A DNA stretch of 64,000 bases from Chrysopilus asiliformis (taxonomy: Eukaryota; Arthropoda; Insecta; Diptera; Rhagionidae), in NCBI GenBank assembly GCA_964034945.1, contig OZ035962.1, positions 29,663,943 through 29,727,942 of the forward strand, in the 5' to 3' direction. Position 1 is the stretch's first letter. Every line of letters starts with the position of its first letter. Positions 21,696 through 43,540 of the stretch are shown in pieces. The position numbers and the translations under genes were made by a program. Below the pieces are notes generated by a model. It worked only from the letters and a program-made list of their open reading frames with translations. It made no database searches and was not told the DNA's origin.

Positions 21696-22599
21696 GGTCT
21701 GCCTTTTTACAGGTTCACAACTTGCAGGTAAATTATTGGGGTAGATTTTAATGGGTGAAAATTTTTCCTGAAGATTCACCTCGCTAATAGTGAAAACTGG
21801 ATCCGAATCCTTTTAGGGGTTCGAGAAATATCGGCAGAGGCGATAAAAAGGGTAAAAATCATGATGCAAAGCACTCCTGGACGCGTTTAGACCGAGCTAA
21901 CTTTGCACTGTTAATCTGGCAGTGCTAAAATAAGAAGTGTATATTGCGTGGACTGCCAATTTTTTGCATTATTGTACAATTTTTGCAGTCTTTAGCATGA
22001 AAAGGGCACAAAAGGATAAGAAAAAGCAGAAATAAAACCCACAGATCCAAAAGATAAGTTTAAAGTAAAAATTTAATCTATAAACTAGTTAATTTTGCAA
22101 CTATATGGCAGCTCCAAGAGTTAGCAGTGTAAAAATACAACTGCCCACTTAGTACCGGTCTAAACGCATCCAGTCAATACTTTATTATTCTACCTATAAG
22201 AAGTAAAAACGAAAAGGAGATTCATCAAATAGAAAATCTTCGCAGCGAGGAAGAAAACAAGCACAATACATGATTTGTGAAAATTATTTTTCTCTTTGAG
22301 TCCCTGCCAAAAAATCCAAGATTAGAATTTTTCATCGCGAATGATGCCAGCCTTGTTTTCGCATAAATTTTTTTACTTCATTTTTCGATTTTCTTTCCGA
22401 GCACAATAATATATAATGGAACCTCAAACACAGTAAAAGGATTTTTATTCTAACTACTTAACATTTTATTGGCAAAAAACATTTTCCGAATGGAAATGAT
22501 TGCATTTGCACGGACCAGAATTGGTTCTTAAAATTAACAATAAATAAATAAATAATAATTTAATAAATTAATTAAATAAATTATCAATTAAATTAATAT
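21696..22599. other. Intergenic stretch with one MITE
   Basis: Between the retrotransposon array and the 3' end of the acidic-protein gene. Apart from the element at 21877-22173 it is AT-rich, with no gene recognised. Its right part (22500-22600) is poly-AT/AATAAA-like and probably the gene's 3' untranslated region; a minus-strand AATAAA lies near 22464. Confidence 0.5.
21877..22173. mobile_element. MITE-like element with 20-bp inverted ends
   Basis: CTGGACGCGTTTAGACCGAG at the left is matched by ACCGGTCTAAACGCATCCAG at the right as a reverse complement with two or three differences. It is 297 bp long and non-coding. No target duplication is clear. Confidence 0.65.
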
Positions 22600-24075
22600 T
22601 TAGTTTTTGGCCCGGAAAATTCTTGATAACCCTAGGGTCTCGCCAATGCTTCCAATGATACCAGTTGGCTTCTTTTTCTTTTTGCCCTTTTTGTCTGTAT
22701 TGTCTCCATCACTATCGGCTTCCGCATCTTCGTCCACTTCGTTGTCGTCATCATTCGATTCTGTTTCCGTTTCCTCTTCAGATTTATCCTCATTCGATTC
22801 TTCTGGGTCCTTGTCTTCTGTGCTGTCTTCAATTTTCACGTCATCGTCATCGTCAATTTCTTCCGAGATCAAAGACGTTACAAGTCCCAGGATACTCTCG
22901 TCCTCCTTCTTTGGCTTCTTTGTCGTTGTGGGAGTGATTAATTCCGGAAGTGCCTGATTGGCCATTTCTGCCACGCTTTCCATGTCCTTGTCGTTTTGCA
23001 AGGTAGCTTTCTCGCCCGTGGCGACTTCTTCGATAACAGTGGTAGCTGGAAGGACCTCAGGAGTTTGGACGGCATCGTCTGATACCACAATCAAGCCTTC
23101 TTCGTTGCTAATTTCCGCACTTTCGATTGAGTTTCCATCGCCTTTGACAGAATCTGGAGTTTCAGAAGCTAAGACTTCTCCCCCACTGTTACCTTCTCCT
23201 TCCGCCAAATTCTCCGCTGATCCAGCACTCTGACTAATACTGTTTTGGGCGAGCTCTAGAAGAGCGGGGGTGTGCTGGAGGTTGAATTGTGGCTTTGGAA
23301 CGATGTTTTCCAGCTGGACGGCATTTACAAGAGGTCTTAGAAGGTCATCGGTGCTAATTGGCTTTGGTGCCGGTATTACTGAAAGTACAGAAATGGGATT
23401 CTTCTTCTTGTCTCCGGATTCAACGGCAGCAACCGCTGGAAGTACAGGACTTTGATTGGTCACAGGAGCCGGAGCTGCTGGAACAGCAGCGGTGATTGGG
23501 GCTGCAGTGGGAATTGGGTCCTTTTTCTTTTCGTCGTCATCGTCATCGCCAAAGATTCCGTCCAAAAAGTCCTCGCCAAAAAGGACGAATTCATCCGCAT
23601 CATCGTCGTCGTCCTCTGGGTCCTTTTTTTCGTCCTCGTCATCTCCGATTCCTAAAACGTCATCATCGTCCCCCGCTTCGTCGTCATCGTCATCGTCGTC
23701 TTCAGCGGCGGCTGTTGCGGTTTGCTTTTCCGGAACTGCATTTGAGTCGTCATCGTCATCGTCAACTGAGAAATTCATTAGATATTTTCTCTATTTGAAC
23801 ATTTCGCTTGTATAAGAAGTGTAATTGCAAACCTAATCCAAAGAAATCGTCATCGTCGTCGTCATCTGCAGGCTTCGCCGAAGATGTTTCCTGTCTGGAT
23901 TCAATTTGGTACCTCAACGATCTCTTAACTCCATTTTCTGTGGAATTTGGGGAATTTTTCAAAATTTCGTTGATGAATATTGGAGTTGAATTTTACCTGA
24001 ATTTAATGGCTTTGATGCGGCAAATGCTATAATTATCAAAATCAACAGAAGCTCCAATAAAAATGTTAATTTCAT
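22600..24075 (-). CDS. Secreted, extremely acidic Asp/Glu-rich protein, three coding exons
   Basis: Coding exons on the minus strand are 24075-23997, 23937-23833 and 23765-22600. They join in phase with GT-AG borders to give 449 codons plus stop. Exon 1 encodes a signal peptide: Met-Lys, then a leucine/isoleucine core (LLELLLILIIIAFA) ending before SKPLNS. Exons 2 and 3 start with runs of Asp (DDDDDDD), then alternate D/E/K-rich blocks with Pro/Ala/Val-rich linkers. The C-terminus changes to a basic KKGKKKKK patch and a short hydrophobic tail. No enzyme domain is visible. The composition suggests a cation-binding, mucin-like or cuticle/extracellular matrix-associated protein, but that is inference. 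A pyrimidine-rich TTCTTTTCAG nine bases before the ATG suggests a further upstream non-coding exon. I do not recognise the family. Confidence 0.82.
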
Positions 24076-24178
24076 GTTTTATGCCTGAAAAGAAAGGAAG
24101 AGAGTTTCATAAAATAATAAATTTAAAGTAAGGACAAATGCTAAGTGCGTTGCATTGACGCATAGGCGATTCATGAAT

Positions 24179-24275
24179 ACAGCCAAACAAAGTTAGACAT
24201 AATTTTTATTTAGTTACTTATGCAAATAAATATAAACTATTTCCAGAAGGTAAAATGTCTACATTTGTTTGGCTG
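24179..24275. repeat. Short inverted-repeat element upstream of the acidic-protein gene
   Basis: ACAGCCAAACAAA at the left and TTTGTTTGGCTGT at the right are perfect complements 97 bp apart, followed inward by AGACAT/ATGTCT. It has the form of a very small MITE. Confidence 0.5.
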
Positions 24276-27200
24276 TCTTAAGAAATAACGTTAAGTCTAA
24301 TTCTTAATCTTAGTAGTTCCAACTATTAGTCAACCTTCCTCCTCATAGTTGTGTAACGTATCTTATCAATAACATTTCTTATGTTCTGACTATTGAGATT
24401 ATTAACAACCCGATTAGTATGCCACATAATGAGCGTTGGGCGACTATTTTGATAAAATTTTACGTGCATATTTAGTCATAAAAATGAACAAAATCGTCAA
24501 AAACTCTACAGTTATTAAAAAAATTAACGCAAAAAGATTAAAGTTTTTTTTTTTTAGAAAAAAGGCGATGATCTTTTAATGCCTAAGGGTTCAGGCGAAG
24601 ATCTTTTAATGCCTAAAAAACTACTTTATGTTCTTTGCGAATCTCAGAGGGTCATAAGAGGGACCAAAAAGTCATCCCGTGGTAAGTTGTTGCAAAGTTT
24701 GGTTGTAGAAGGATATTTTCTTTTAATTTTCCACTTCTGAAAGGATATTTTTTAATTAATTTCCCTCCCTCTAGACTTATGTTTTTATATAAATTTCTGA
24801 AATAAGTTTTAACTTCCGTAATCCGGAAATAGTAAACAGTAACAAAAATCTCATCCGGTTTCTGCGATAAATTAATATTATTCCTCATTGCTTACACTTC
24901 CAAACGATAGATGAATGGCATGAAATCGTTTGCTGTAGTTAAATTCATAGACACGAGTATACATTGTATAATTAAGTAATTTGTAAAACAATTTCTTCGA
25001 CCCATTTCTTTTGCGGCAAGGTCGCCCATCGATTATGGAATTCCAACTGCGAAATTGTTATAAATTTTTTACCTCTATCTTTAATAATTTTTGTAATTAA
25101 TTCCGATCAAGGTTTTTTTTTCGCTCAATTGTAATAAATTCCATGCTAGCGATGGATCTTGTGTATTTTTTTGGGCCCTTTAGAAAGTGTTGTGTTTTGA
25201 GACTTTCGCTTTTCTATTAAAGTCGTATATGGAAAACAACAAAATTGATATTCGTTGACACCATCAATTGGAATGTTAACACAAATATGAAAAATATTTA
25301 AAGAAGACGAAAAAAACCAAACAGATAACCAAAAATTAAGAAGAAAAAAACTCAGATATGTTGTTAAAAGATGATGTTTATGAATATACTTTCACCGATA
25401 GTAAACTTCTTTCATTTTTGTTTTTCCACCGGTTTTTCTTTTGAGTTAATTTTTTTTTTAGAAAGAAATTTTGATTATGTTTTGTTACTGTTGGCCGCTA
25501 ATAAAGAAAGAATTGAACGTTTTGTTTATGTGTAAGTACGTTGGAGAAGGTTCCGAAAAGTCATCGACCAAAGAAAGGTAAAAACACATACCCTGTAGAT
25601 CCGTTATGGCTATTGACATTGAAATCAACGCGGTAAAGTCACATACGCCAATCCAATGAATTGTATATAATTTTTAGGCGAAAATGAAAGAAATTGTTAC
25701 AGAATATCGTCACGAATTACGATTGACCCCAAAGTAATGATTTTCGCTTCTCTCGTTTTCACTTCATGATTTTCATGAGGAGAGTTTACAAAGCCTTATA
25801 CAGGTGGACAAGCCAAGTTTGTCTTACGTTTTATATATATCGTATATTATAATAACCAATGTAAGGCTATTACTAAAGCCACAAGCCTCCACAAAGCGGC
25901 AAGTTCAAGTTTATAGGCTTAACTTACCACAGAGGGGACGCTTATAGCGAAGTTAATTCGGTCTGTGCAGTACACGTGAAAGAAAACCCCAGAAAGTAAA
26001 CGGTAAGTGGGTCATTTCTGTGACGGAAGAACAGCTCAGTAGGAATTTATTATAAAACTTTCAGGTTTTAAGCATCGTCAATAATAACCAACTGAAACAA
26101 GTTGAATTTTCATGCATTTAATAGAGATTAGATCGGTTTTGATAACAAATTTTCATTTTTAATATTCTTTTTTTTTGTACGTTATTTTTATAGTTTTTAG
26201 AATGAAAATAAACCTTAATTTGAAGGATTATTAAAAATTTATCGCGCAGGCAGGTCGAATTACCATTTTCAGGGTGCTAAAAACATCAGAAGGATTTTTT
26301 TCTAGAGTTCTCTAATTGTTTTATACCACAGTGAAACATAGACACAAACTCCCATTTTTATCTGTTTCTTCGTGTTTTACTGTGTTGTAGGGATCGCTGG
26401 TAATTTTATTGTCATTCATAAATTTTAAAATCCAATTTAATGATGTGTGAGAAGGATATTATATAAAAGCATATTAGATACAGATTTTCTAAACTCTAAT
26501 TTAACCTTTTATACATCAAGTTCACTATTTTGCGAATAAATTTTATTTGGCATATCGAATTCAACATTTTACAAATCAAATTTAGCCTTTCACTATTTTG
26601 CAAATTAAATTCCTCCAAAAAATAGTATTTTTTTTTCTTGTGATGAATATAATTTTCGAGAAGATGTACTGAGTTTAAAAATATACTGACATTTCATAAA
26701 ATAGGAATATTTTTAACCTTTCAATTACAACTTTAAAAATCTTCACAGAAAACCAAATTCTTAAAAGAAAAAATTGCTAAAACTTTTCGCATAAATTCAA
26801 TGGTTTTTAAGCGGTTACGATCTTTGCATCTACGATCTTAAAAAAGTATCTTTGTATCTAAAGTCAATTTAAAAAAAAGTATCCAAAATGATAAAATTGT
26901 GGCCGCTTAAAAGCTTCCAGGATTTATTATTATTTTATTGAAGGTCTTTTAATATTTAAATAATTGATCACCCGCAATTTTTTTTTTCTGTTTTCTCTTG
27001 GGTGTTTATACCAAGAATAAATCCGACAAAAATTAAGGATGCTTTGCCCAAAATTATGGTTGGATATTCAATTCTGTATTTTGTAAAAACGATTAATTTT
27101 TGTAAAAAAATGCTTTCTCTGAACATATTTTACTTTTAGATAGTATTATTATTTTAGTTATAATCAAATGGATTTCCGTGAGAAACTAAAAGGTAGTTCG

Positions 27201-28177
27201 GTAAAACCCGGAAACAAAAAACATGCATTCAGTACCGTAACTAAAAATTTGGAAAAACTCTTAGGCTCGCTGAAAATGAAAACTTTTTTTTTAAAAAATT
27301 TCAGTGAAATGATCTTTTGGGGCATCTAAATTGTGCAGAGCTAGTCACGATGTTCTTCTTGAGTTTTCTAAAATCCGATTTGCAGAAATATTTTGTGACT
27401 TGCACCGTAGCCTTTTTCTCCACATTTCAACGTAAACGATAGCAATGTTGATTTTTAAAATTAATATCCGTATTGGAAAAGTTATAGCCAACTATAATTA
27501 ATAAGAAATGTTCGCGAACAATCAATAGAAAGTGATCGTGAATGCATTTCTTAGAAAACTTATGAAGATCACTTGACGATCTCCTCATAACCACACAAGC
27601 AGCGATGAAAATTGGTTATGATAACGATGCAAAGTGTTAAAAAAACATTTTTCCACTGGAAATTGGGCACTTGGTTGCTGATTAACAGAATCAGTTTTTG
27701 ATCGTGTACCGAGACATATTGTGTTAAGTCGGGCAATTGAATTAAGAACGGTTAAAGTTTTGCACTTGTAATTAGCACATAACAGAAAATGTTTCTTGTA
27801 GTATTTTTCTTCATTTCGATTGTTGAAGATTTACCTTTTCTTACTGCTCTCCGATGAGATTGACTGCACTAAAAAAATTATTCCCCAGTTGAACTATTTC
27901 GACTAGTTAACGATCTCGAACAGTGGTCTATCACAAAACAATTTCGCCCGTTGCTCTTTTTAAAGATCTTTACAATTTATAATACTTTTCTTCTTTCGGT
28001 TTCTTTGGACTCAAATTTAAGGAAAAAACTATTTTTCAAATGTTCGACTAAACGGTTTTTAGAAGTGTTTCGCGTGTTACTTCTTTGAGGTCTGATTGTG
28101 AAATGAATGCGCTGCACAAAGATTTAGGCCTCTACATATTAAGATTCAATTGAGCCGTTGCTTTTAGTATGGCAAAG

Positions 28178-28205
28178 TATACATCTGATGGATGGATGGA
28201 TGGAT
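28178..28205. repeat. GGAT microsatellite
   Basis: Several tandem copies of GATG/GGAT at the left end of a minus-strand open frame. Confidence 0.6.
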
Positions 28206-29774
28206 AGAGCTTTTCGAAGTTCCATCCGCTTCAGTTTCAGGTGTTTTAAAGGTGGTTCAGCTTCGGATTTGTTTTCTTCTTGTACGTGAATAAATGATTT
28301 CCCACCATTTTCCCACAGGGCGGTGGCGCCGGCAGGGTAGTCAAATAGATCGTCTGCGTGTGTTTTGCGTTTCGTTTCATTGATGGCGGGTTGATGATCA
28401 GATTCCTTCCCATTGTGGCCGTTATCAACGTCGTTGTAGATTTCTTTTGATTTCCATTTCATTATTCAAATCGCTATCCAAAAGACAAAATCGTTGACGA
28501 ATTTGATGATGGCTCTGCTGGCAAATGGACGCATAACGATATACCGATAAATGTTTGTAAACGGGGACAAACTCTCTGAATTCTTTTCTTTTGTCTTGCT
28601 TTGTCAATTTTTACATTTTCAATATTGTCTGTGTCAACAAAATATTTCTCTACTTTCGCACGATGGTGTTTGGCGCAAGTGGCATAGCTTTGATAGACTT
28701 GATTTTGCAAATTTGGGAGTTGGGTGGGATCACCTGGAAAAAATTCGAAATTAAATTTTCATCGTTTCAGTGAGCATAAAAATTTAAATTATCTAAATTA
28801 ATTTTGCGAATTTCTTTATTTGTACTCAATAATTTATTCAGTCTAATTAACGCTAAATTTCGAATGTGAAATCTTTTCTAGTAATAAAATTGTGGACACT
28901 TAAGTCACAATATATAAATACTATTTTTTAAGGTAATTAATAACTCTTTTGGATGATTCATTGGGTTATATTTGAATGTTAGATTTATGTATGAAAATAA
29001 TTAAGCAATTTATCAATTCAGCCATTAAAAAATCGCAGACAATATATGAACGTCTTTTATGTGAATATATGTATTATACGTTATAGATGGCGCTTAATTC
29101 ATTTTATTTAAATCACAATACTTTTTATGAAAAGATTTTTCACCATTAATCAATAAACTAATTCAGGAAAAATCGTTAAAATAGTCACTTTTAGCAATGG
29201 ATCTGACAAATCAATAGTTAATAAGAGATTTTTTATTATTTTTCTCATCGGGCTAAAACACATTGCATTAATCACATTTTCAGTAGGAGTTTAACTTTAC
29301 TTAAAATTAAGGATTAGGCGAGAATAAATTAACTGATTCTGCAATTCGCTCTGCTGATTTCTCGGAAACGGTGTGAAAAGGAAAACGGAAATCTTCATAT
29401 AGTAAAGTTGACACCGCCGTAATACCCCCTATATGTCGCTCCGTCTAAATGTCTGAGGTATTTTATGAATAGTCCATTAGTATAAAATTTGATTATTAAT
29501 CGTTAAGAAATTATTGATGTCACAATCATCTATTGTTAATCTCTATTAACTCTTAGAAAATCATATAAGTTTTGAATTTAACTCTTTGAAGTAACTTTCA
29601 ATTAGCCCAAAACCCACTTAAACAGAATGGGATTATATTTCCAATTCAAAGTGTATTTTATTTGATTAAATAAATAATTGAATGATATTAAAAGATTTTA
29701 TTTTGGAAAAATACGCTTTATGCAAAATTTACAATACTTTGAATGATATAGCAGTTAGGCTCAATGAAAAATAT

Positions 29775-30554
29775 TCAAATTTTTATTGAAGGCAAAAAAT
29801 TTGCCGTAGCAACATTCCGCATTTTCACGAGAATCTCATTCGATACTTCATTGGTCGTCTTCAAGCTTTGTGAGGCGGATTGTAATGTAACCTAGCAGAA
29901 AAGAAATTTAAAAAAAAAACATGTTGAACAAATATAAAAGAAGTGTATTCATTGTCGCGAATTCAGTCGAGTGGGTAGCCACCTGTGATTTTAACAGCAA
30001 TTGATCGGTATGAAGTAAATCTTTTGAGGCTGAACAAGACGCACTTTGAATCAGATGTGCAATATGCTTCCATAACGATGAGTTACTTTCACCTGAAAGT
30101 AAATAAGAAAAACTTTTGAATGAGGAAATTGACTGTTTAAATGAAATTGTTTTATACAGAGCTTCTTTTGTAGAATCGAGCTACCAACAGTTGGTCCTTT
30201 TGGATGATTTTGGTAGCTGGCATTGGTCGCATCTGGACCGTAGTTTTTGGAGAATGTAATAATTTCTAAAAGTATTTTAATGAGAAAATTGAAAGTTGTT
30301 CGCATTTTTCAGTACTTTTCCAAAGTTTATTTAAATAAGATAAATATTACCCTCATCAGATTCTGTCGCTTCTCCATCCACAGCCATTCCAATTCCAGCA
30401 TTTGTACTGGCAGCCTAAAACACATATGATTGTTTCCATAAAACAATCCAAAATACATTGAATTGGCTTAAAAAGAAATGTTTACCATTAACTGATCTTC
30501 AAATTCACATTCAGATTCAGAAGCTTCGCCATCTACAAAGTTCTTTTCAGACAT
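29775..30554 (-). CDS. Blos3: BLOC-1 complex subunit 3 homologue, five exons
   Basis: Coding exons are 30554-30486, 30414-30351, 30265-30158, 30092-29983 and 29891-29775 on the minus strand, all with GT-AG borders and consistent phases, giving 155 residues. The N-terminal part has two copies of an acidic motif, VDGEASESECE (about 7-17) and VDGEATESDE. These match the paired GEATETDSE/GEAAETDSE motifs of vertebrate BLOC1S3. The C-terminal half is amphipathic and predicted helical (HIAHLIQSASCSASKDL, then TDQLLLKSQVTLQSASQSL). It ends NFLPSIKI, comparable to the family's CRLLPDIR region. BLOC-1 is a cytosolic complex in endosome-to-lysosome-related-organelle sorting, such as pigment granules. 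The gene is head-to-head with the ADISSP homologue, 679 bp apart. The family call rests on motif memory, not on a search. Confidence 0.8.
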
Positions 30555-31233
30555 GATTTTAAACTTCCGAAAAATCTGTTGATTAAAATGTGATGAAATA
30601 AACTTTGCAATCGGGATTTTTATATTATTATATTCAAAGTGGAAACAATTGTTACCACGCTTTGCTTAAAAGGATGGGGATGGAAGCTTTTAGGTTTTCC
30701 CCTTTATAATTTTTTTTAGCGTTAAAATGCTATAGTACGTTTTTGAATGACCTAATGAACGAAATAATCTTAACTCCTTATTTTGAATTTTTTTTCTTAA
30801 AACTTCAACTCATTTTTTATGAACTAAATTTTATTACAAACCCCTGTGATCTCTTTATTTTCCTTCTAATTTTTAATTGGTAAAATATAATTTTAATAAT
30901 ACAAAAAAAACCTTTTTGTTTATCAAAATGTCAAACAATTTCTCATCGTTGCAGCTCTGTAAAGAAAAATCGAAACCCAGCAAACTTTCCATCTGAGGAA
31001 AAACTTTTTGACAGCAATAAGTGGTTCGCAATAAACCACATTGTGCCAGTCCCAAACGACCATTTTAGCTAGAACCGTCGAAAACAACTAGGAGCCTGTG
31101 AACAATAACAAATTCTTCACTTTCGTTTGCAAATGAAAAAGTTTTGTGTCGGAGAGCTGATAAAAATAAATGTTTTATTTGCGTTGAAGTCCTGGGATTT
31201 TCGAAAATAACATTCTAGACTAATTGTCGGACA
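30555..31233. promoter_or_regulatory. Shared upstream region of Blos3 and the ADISSP homologue
   Basis: The start codons of two oppositely transcribed genes are 679 bp apart with no ORF of note between them. It must hold both 5' untranslated regions and probably a bidirectional promoter. No TATA box stands out. Confidence 0.45.
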
Positions 31234-33220
31234 ATGTCATCTCATGCAGGAGGTGATAATTCAGGTAAATCCTAGTTATATGAATTAAGTGTTAATTGAA
31301 GGAAATGAACCTTTGACCTAGTTTTAATTTAATTTAAAAGTAGCCCAATCTTCTCGACATGCAATGCAAATAGTAATTGCTCGTTTCCAAGAACCAGAAA
31401 AACCAATGGGAGGTCCTCAGTGTGCTCTCTTAACAAAGAAACTGGGAAACATAAAAATCGCTTGCCAAAAAAAAGTTGGTCCCATTAGAATAACATAGGA
31501 ACAATTATTTAGAATATTTTTAAGTGTGGTCTATTTTGGCGCTATCCAAAAATAGAATTTTTGCAGTCTTAAAAATTATTAAAAGAATAATGCTATTCAA
31601 AGTTATTTTCATTCATTCATTATAAATATCTCACTCAAGTCGTTCTGTAGCGTAATAGATTCAAGGATTTTATTATTGTTTTTATGTTTGTGGTACAATT
31701 CTTGCGATAACGGACACTAATGATTTTAATTAACGTTATGCTTTTCGACTGTTCAAATTTGAAGATGATAAGAAGAATCAATACGAAATACACTGCTCAA
31801 TATTTTAAAAATAGCACCGCTAACCATAATCAAATTTATTACACTCTTGGTAAATATAAATGGTAGTAAAATTCTTTAATAAACAGAGGTCCCGTAATCA
31901 ACTGTTGCTTTTAGGTAATTAAACCCGCCATCTGGTAGCCACTTAGCTTTATTTCAAATGTAAATTATATTTGAATTGGGATAGTGTTAATTACAGTAAC
32001 TGTTCGTTAAGAATTGTTTATGCATGGATCCAACATGCAAGATAATTTGGTGGGTGTTAAGGTAATTGTAGTTTCTTTTCCACGCATAGATACATTTCAG
32101 TTTCGGTTTTTTTCAATAATTTTCTTTATCATACACCATACTATGTAATACCATGCTCTATAAGTTTTGATAATCAAATGAAGATAATAAATATATAATC
32201 TTTTGTAAAATAAATTGATGGAAGGAATATTGACCGCTATATGACTGAAGAAAATTATTAAATAAAAAAGCTTGATTGGTTTGGAATTTTCAGTTTTTTT
32301 TAACGACACGGTGATTTCACATGACAATTAGTTTTAGTTTATACAAATATTTGCCCTTGATCAAGCAATAAAGACATATTTATGCTTAGTGAAAGAGAGC
32401 GATAACGCAAGTAATAGCAAGAACTTAATTGGCTGCAGGAGTAAAAGAATTGTGATATTCGCATCTCATTCACATTCGCATTAAATTGGATTGATATTAT
32501 CGAGGCTTGTTCTTAAAACGGGCATTCGGGAAGGCATAGATATGTCTTGTCCGTGTTATTTAACACCTGTAGAAATTTTTCCTTGCAGTTAACTGAAGCG
32601 TAGAGCCTACAGGAAGAAACCAGATATAAATTACTTCATTGTTTGAAAAATTGATTTTAAATCAAAATCATCATGCCTAACTTTAAAACATTTCTAATTG
32701 GTTAAATTATCTTTTAGATCATCACGTCCACTTCGATGCAGCAGCTTTAAAAGATGACTTTGAATCGGAGAATTCTGTCACGTATCAGAAAGCTGGCGAT
32801 ACGATTGTTGTAAATTTGGGTTTCCTTCAAATTAATCATAGATATTCCATAGATTTAAAGTTACCTTCGTCAATTTTTGGTGAAGTAACCGAACCACCGC
32901 ATTTCCTACCTGATGATATGCCGACCCCAAGTCTCCATTGCCGAATATCAGAATTCACTGGATTGCAGCAGCATAACGAGAATTATTATGAAATGAAAAT
33001 TGAATTCTTCGCTTTTAAAGAGAAACTGCTACGAGAGCAGATTCAAATAGTTAATTCAAGCAATGCAAAGGATATACTAAAGTTAATAATAACCGCCCGA
33101 GTCCTTGGCAAGGGCAAAGGAACGCCAATGCTCCGGAATGGAATTCACTGTGTTGGTGTCGAGAAGGATGATGATGAATCTGAAGCTTCCGATTTTTGTG
33201 GATTTGAAAAAGGTGCCTAA
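31234..33220 (+). CDS. ADISSP: ADISSP/C20orf27 (UPF0687) family protein, two exons
   Basis: Exons 31234-31264 (ten codons plus one base) and 32718-33220 join across a 1453-bp GT-AG intron to give 177 residues. Recognisable family blocks are HVHFD near residue 12, GFLQINHRYSIDLKLP in the first third, and the C-terminal block GTPMLRNGIHCVGVE followed by an acidic stretch and DFCGFE. Human C20orf27 has SHVHFD, GFLKILHRYEITFTLP, GTPMLLDGVKCVGAE and SDWHGFD at the same places. The vertebrate protein was renamed adipose-secreted signalling protein. There is no signal peptide here, so secretion in this insect, if any, would be unconventional. Function in insects is not known to me. An AATAAA lies at 33288-33293. 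Confidence 0.88.
31265..32717 (+). other. Intron of the ADISSP homologue
   Basis: AT-rich, bounded by GTAAAT and TTTTAG. No repeat element or nested gene was recognised. Confidence 0.6.
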
Positions 33221-34507
33221 TTCGTTTGATTTCCAACTTTTCATTCATCTTGTTGTTTTGTTAGTCCTTTAAATGACCAAGAAAGATAATAAATATTTAA
33301 AAAAAGCAATTTCACTAAACCTTGCAAATATTACACAAAAAGGAATACTTAAAGCCGCATTTAAGAAAATTTTTACTCCTATACACTTGTATTATGACTA
33401 AAACAAACAACCACTATATTATACACACGTATTTAAAGAAAATTTAGTGTAATTTAAGATTTATATCTACTGTTGATACACCAATTATGAGAATTTATGA
33501 CTATAATAACTTTTCACTAGTATTTTAGATCTGCTTTCAAGCTTTAATTTCATTAATCAATTCAACTATTGTATGAAATGATGATATTTTTAAGAGAGTT
33601 TAATGAAATATTTCATGGTTTATAAAAACACATACAACTGTAAGTTAACATTATATAATGCATTTATCCAAGTCAATTTAAATAAAATCGCCAAAATTTA
33701 ATCAAATTTAATTACGTGTTTTCATTTAGTTAGCACTATGATATACCAAATGCGATGTGCTTTTTAAAGGAAGCCAATCACATTTGGCCGTTTCTCCATC
33801 TGAAAAAGGTTTCTATTTCGAGAACCAAGCAAACGAAATAAAAACAAATAAAGATTGTACAAAGAAGAACCTTTCGTGCAAGAAAAAATGTTTAAATTTG
33901 ATTGGCTGTCTTTAAAAATCAAAGTCCTGGAGGGATGCAAGCTAAGTTTGCCATAAATTACAAATGACTTGAAACAATTGAAAAAAAACCTACGATCAAG
34001 TTTGTATTTCGATAGGTGAGTGTATGAAATAGTCACAGTCAAAGACATTTCCAAAGAGCTGATTTTTTAAAATAAATATTTCGGGGATTTTCAGCCCATC
34101 AAGGATTTTTGGACAACCAAAATTGAGAGAAGCGTAGCAAAGGGGAAGAAGGTGAAGGTTGCCGATAGGTGACATGTGTTAAAGGGGGTTAATTTACGTC
34201 CATGGGACGAATTTCTTGTAAAAAATGGCAAATTTTCAACAGCGAAAACTTTAATGTCGGCCTTCGGCACAAGCTGATGATTCCGCTTTTAACTAAATTA
34301 CTGCCAAAACTACATTTAAGATTAAAAATTTGATTTTAAAAACAATTTTTAATTTATTGCATTTTCCATTACATAATAACTCTCCCAGTTTGATTATTTG
34401 AACATGTCTACTCATCTAATACTAAAAAAAAACATATTTGCGCGTAGCTTTATTGGATTTGCTTGAAGCTTTAAAGCTGATGTGATTATTGTCCTAACAT
34501 TTAATGT
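33221..34507. other. Convergent intergenic region (ADISSP 3' end and UGP 3' end)
   Basis: Holds the 3' untranslated regions of two converging genes: AATAAA on the plus strand at 33288-33293 and on the minus strand at 34353-34358. Nothing else was recognised; the open frame at 33764-34054 looks like chance. Confidence 0.5.

Positions 34508-43540
<9,033 letters not shown>

Larger units (their letters stand above)
24076..29774. other. 5.7-kb stretch with no recognised gene
   Basis: AT-rich spacer. A likely 5' untranslated exon of the acidic-protein gene may lie here, because its coding exon is preceded by a splice acceptor. It holds a short inverted repeat at 24179-24275 and a GATG microsatellite at about 28178-28205. 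On the minus strand at 28139-28462 is a 107-codon polar open frame (begins MKWKSKEIYNDV) with no domain I recognise; it may be chance. Nothing else supportable was seen. Confidence 0.45.

Noticed and set aside
22607..23815. Ser-rich plus-strand frames opposite the acidic gene
   Set aside because: Long Ser runs are the complement of GAT/GAC Asp codons; no start or splice context.
28139..28462. 107-codon minus-strand frame
   Set aside because: Polar, without domain, homologue I know or splice support; kept only as a note in the intergenic entry.
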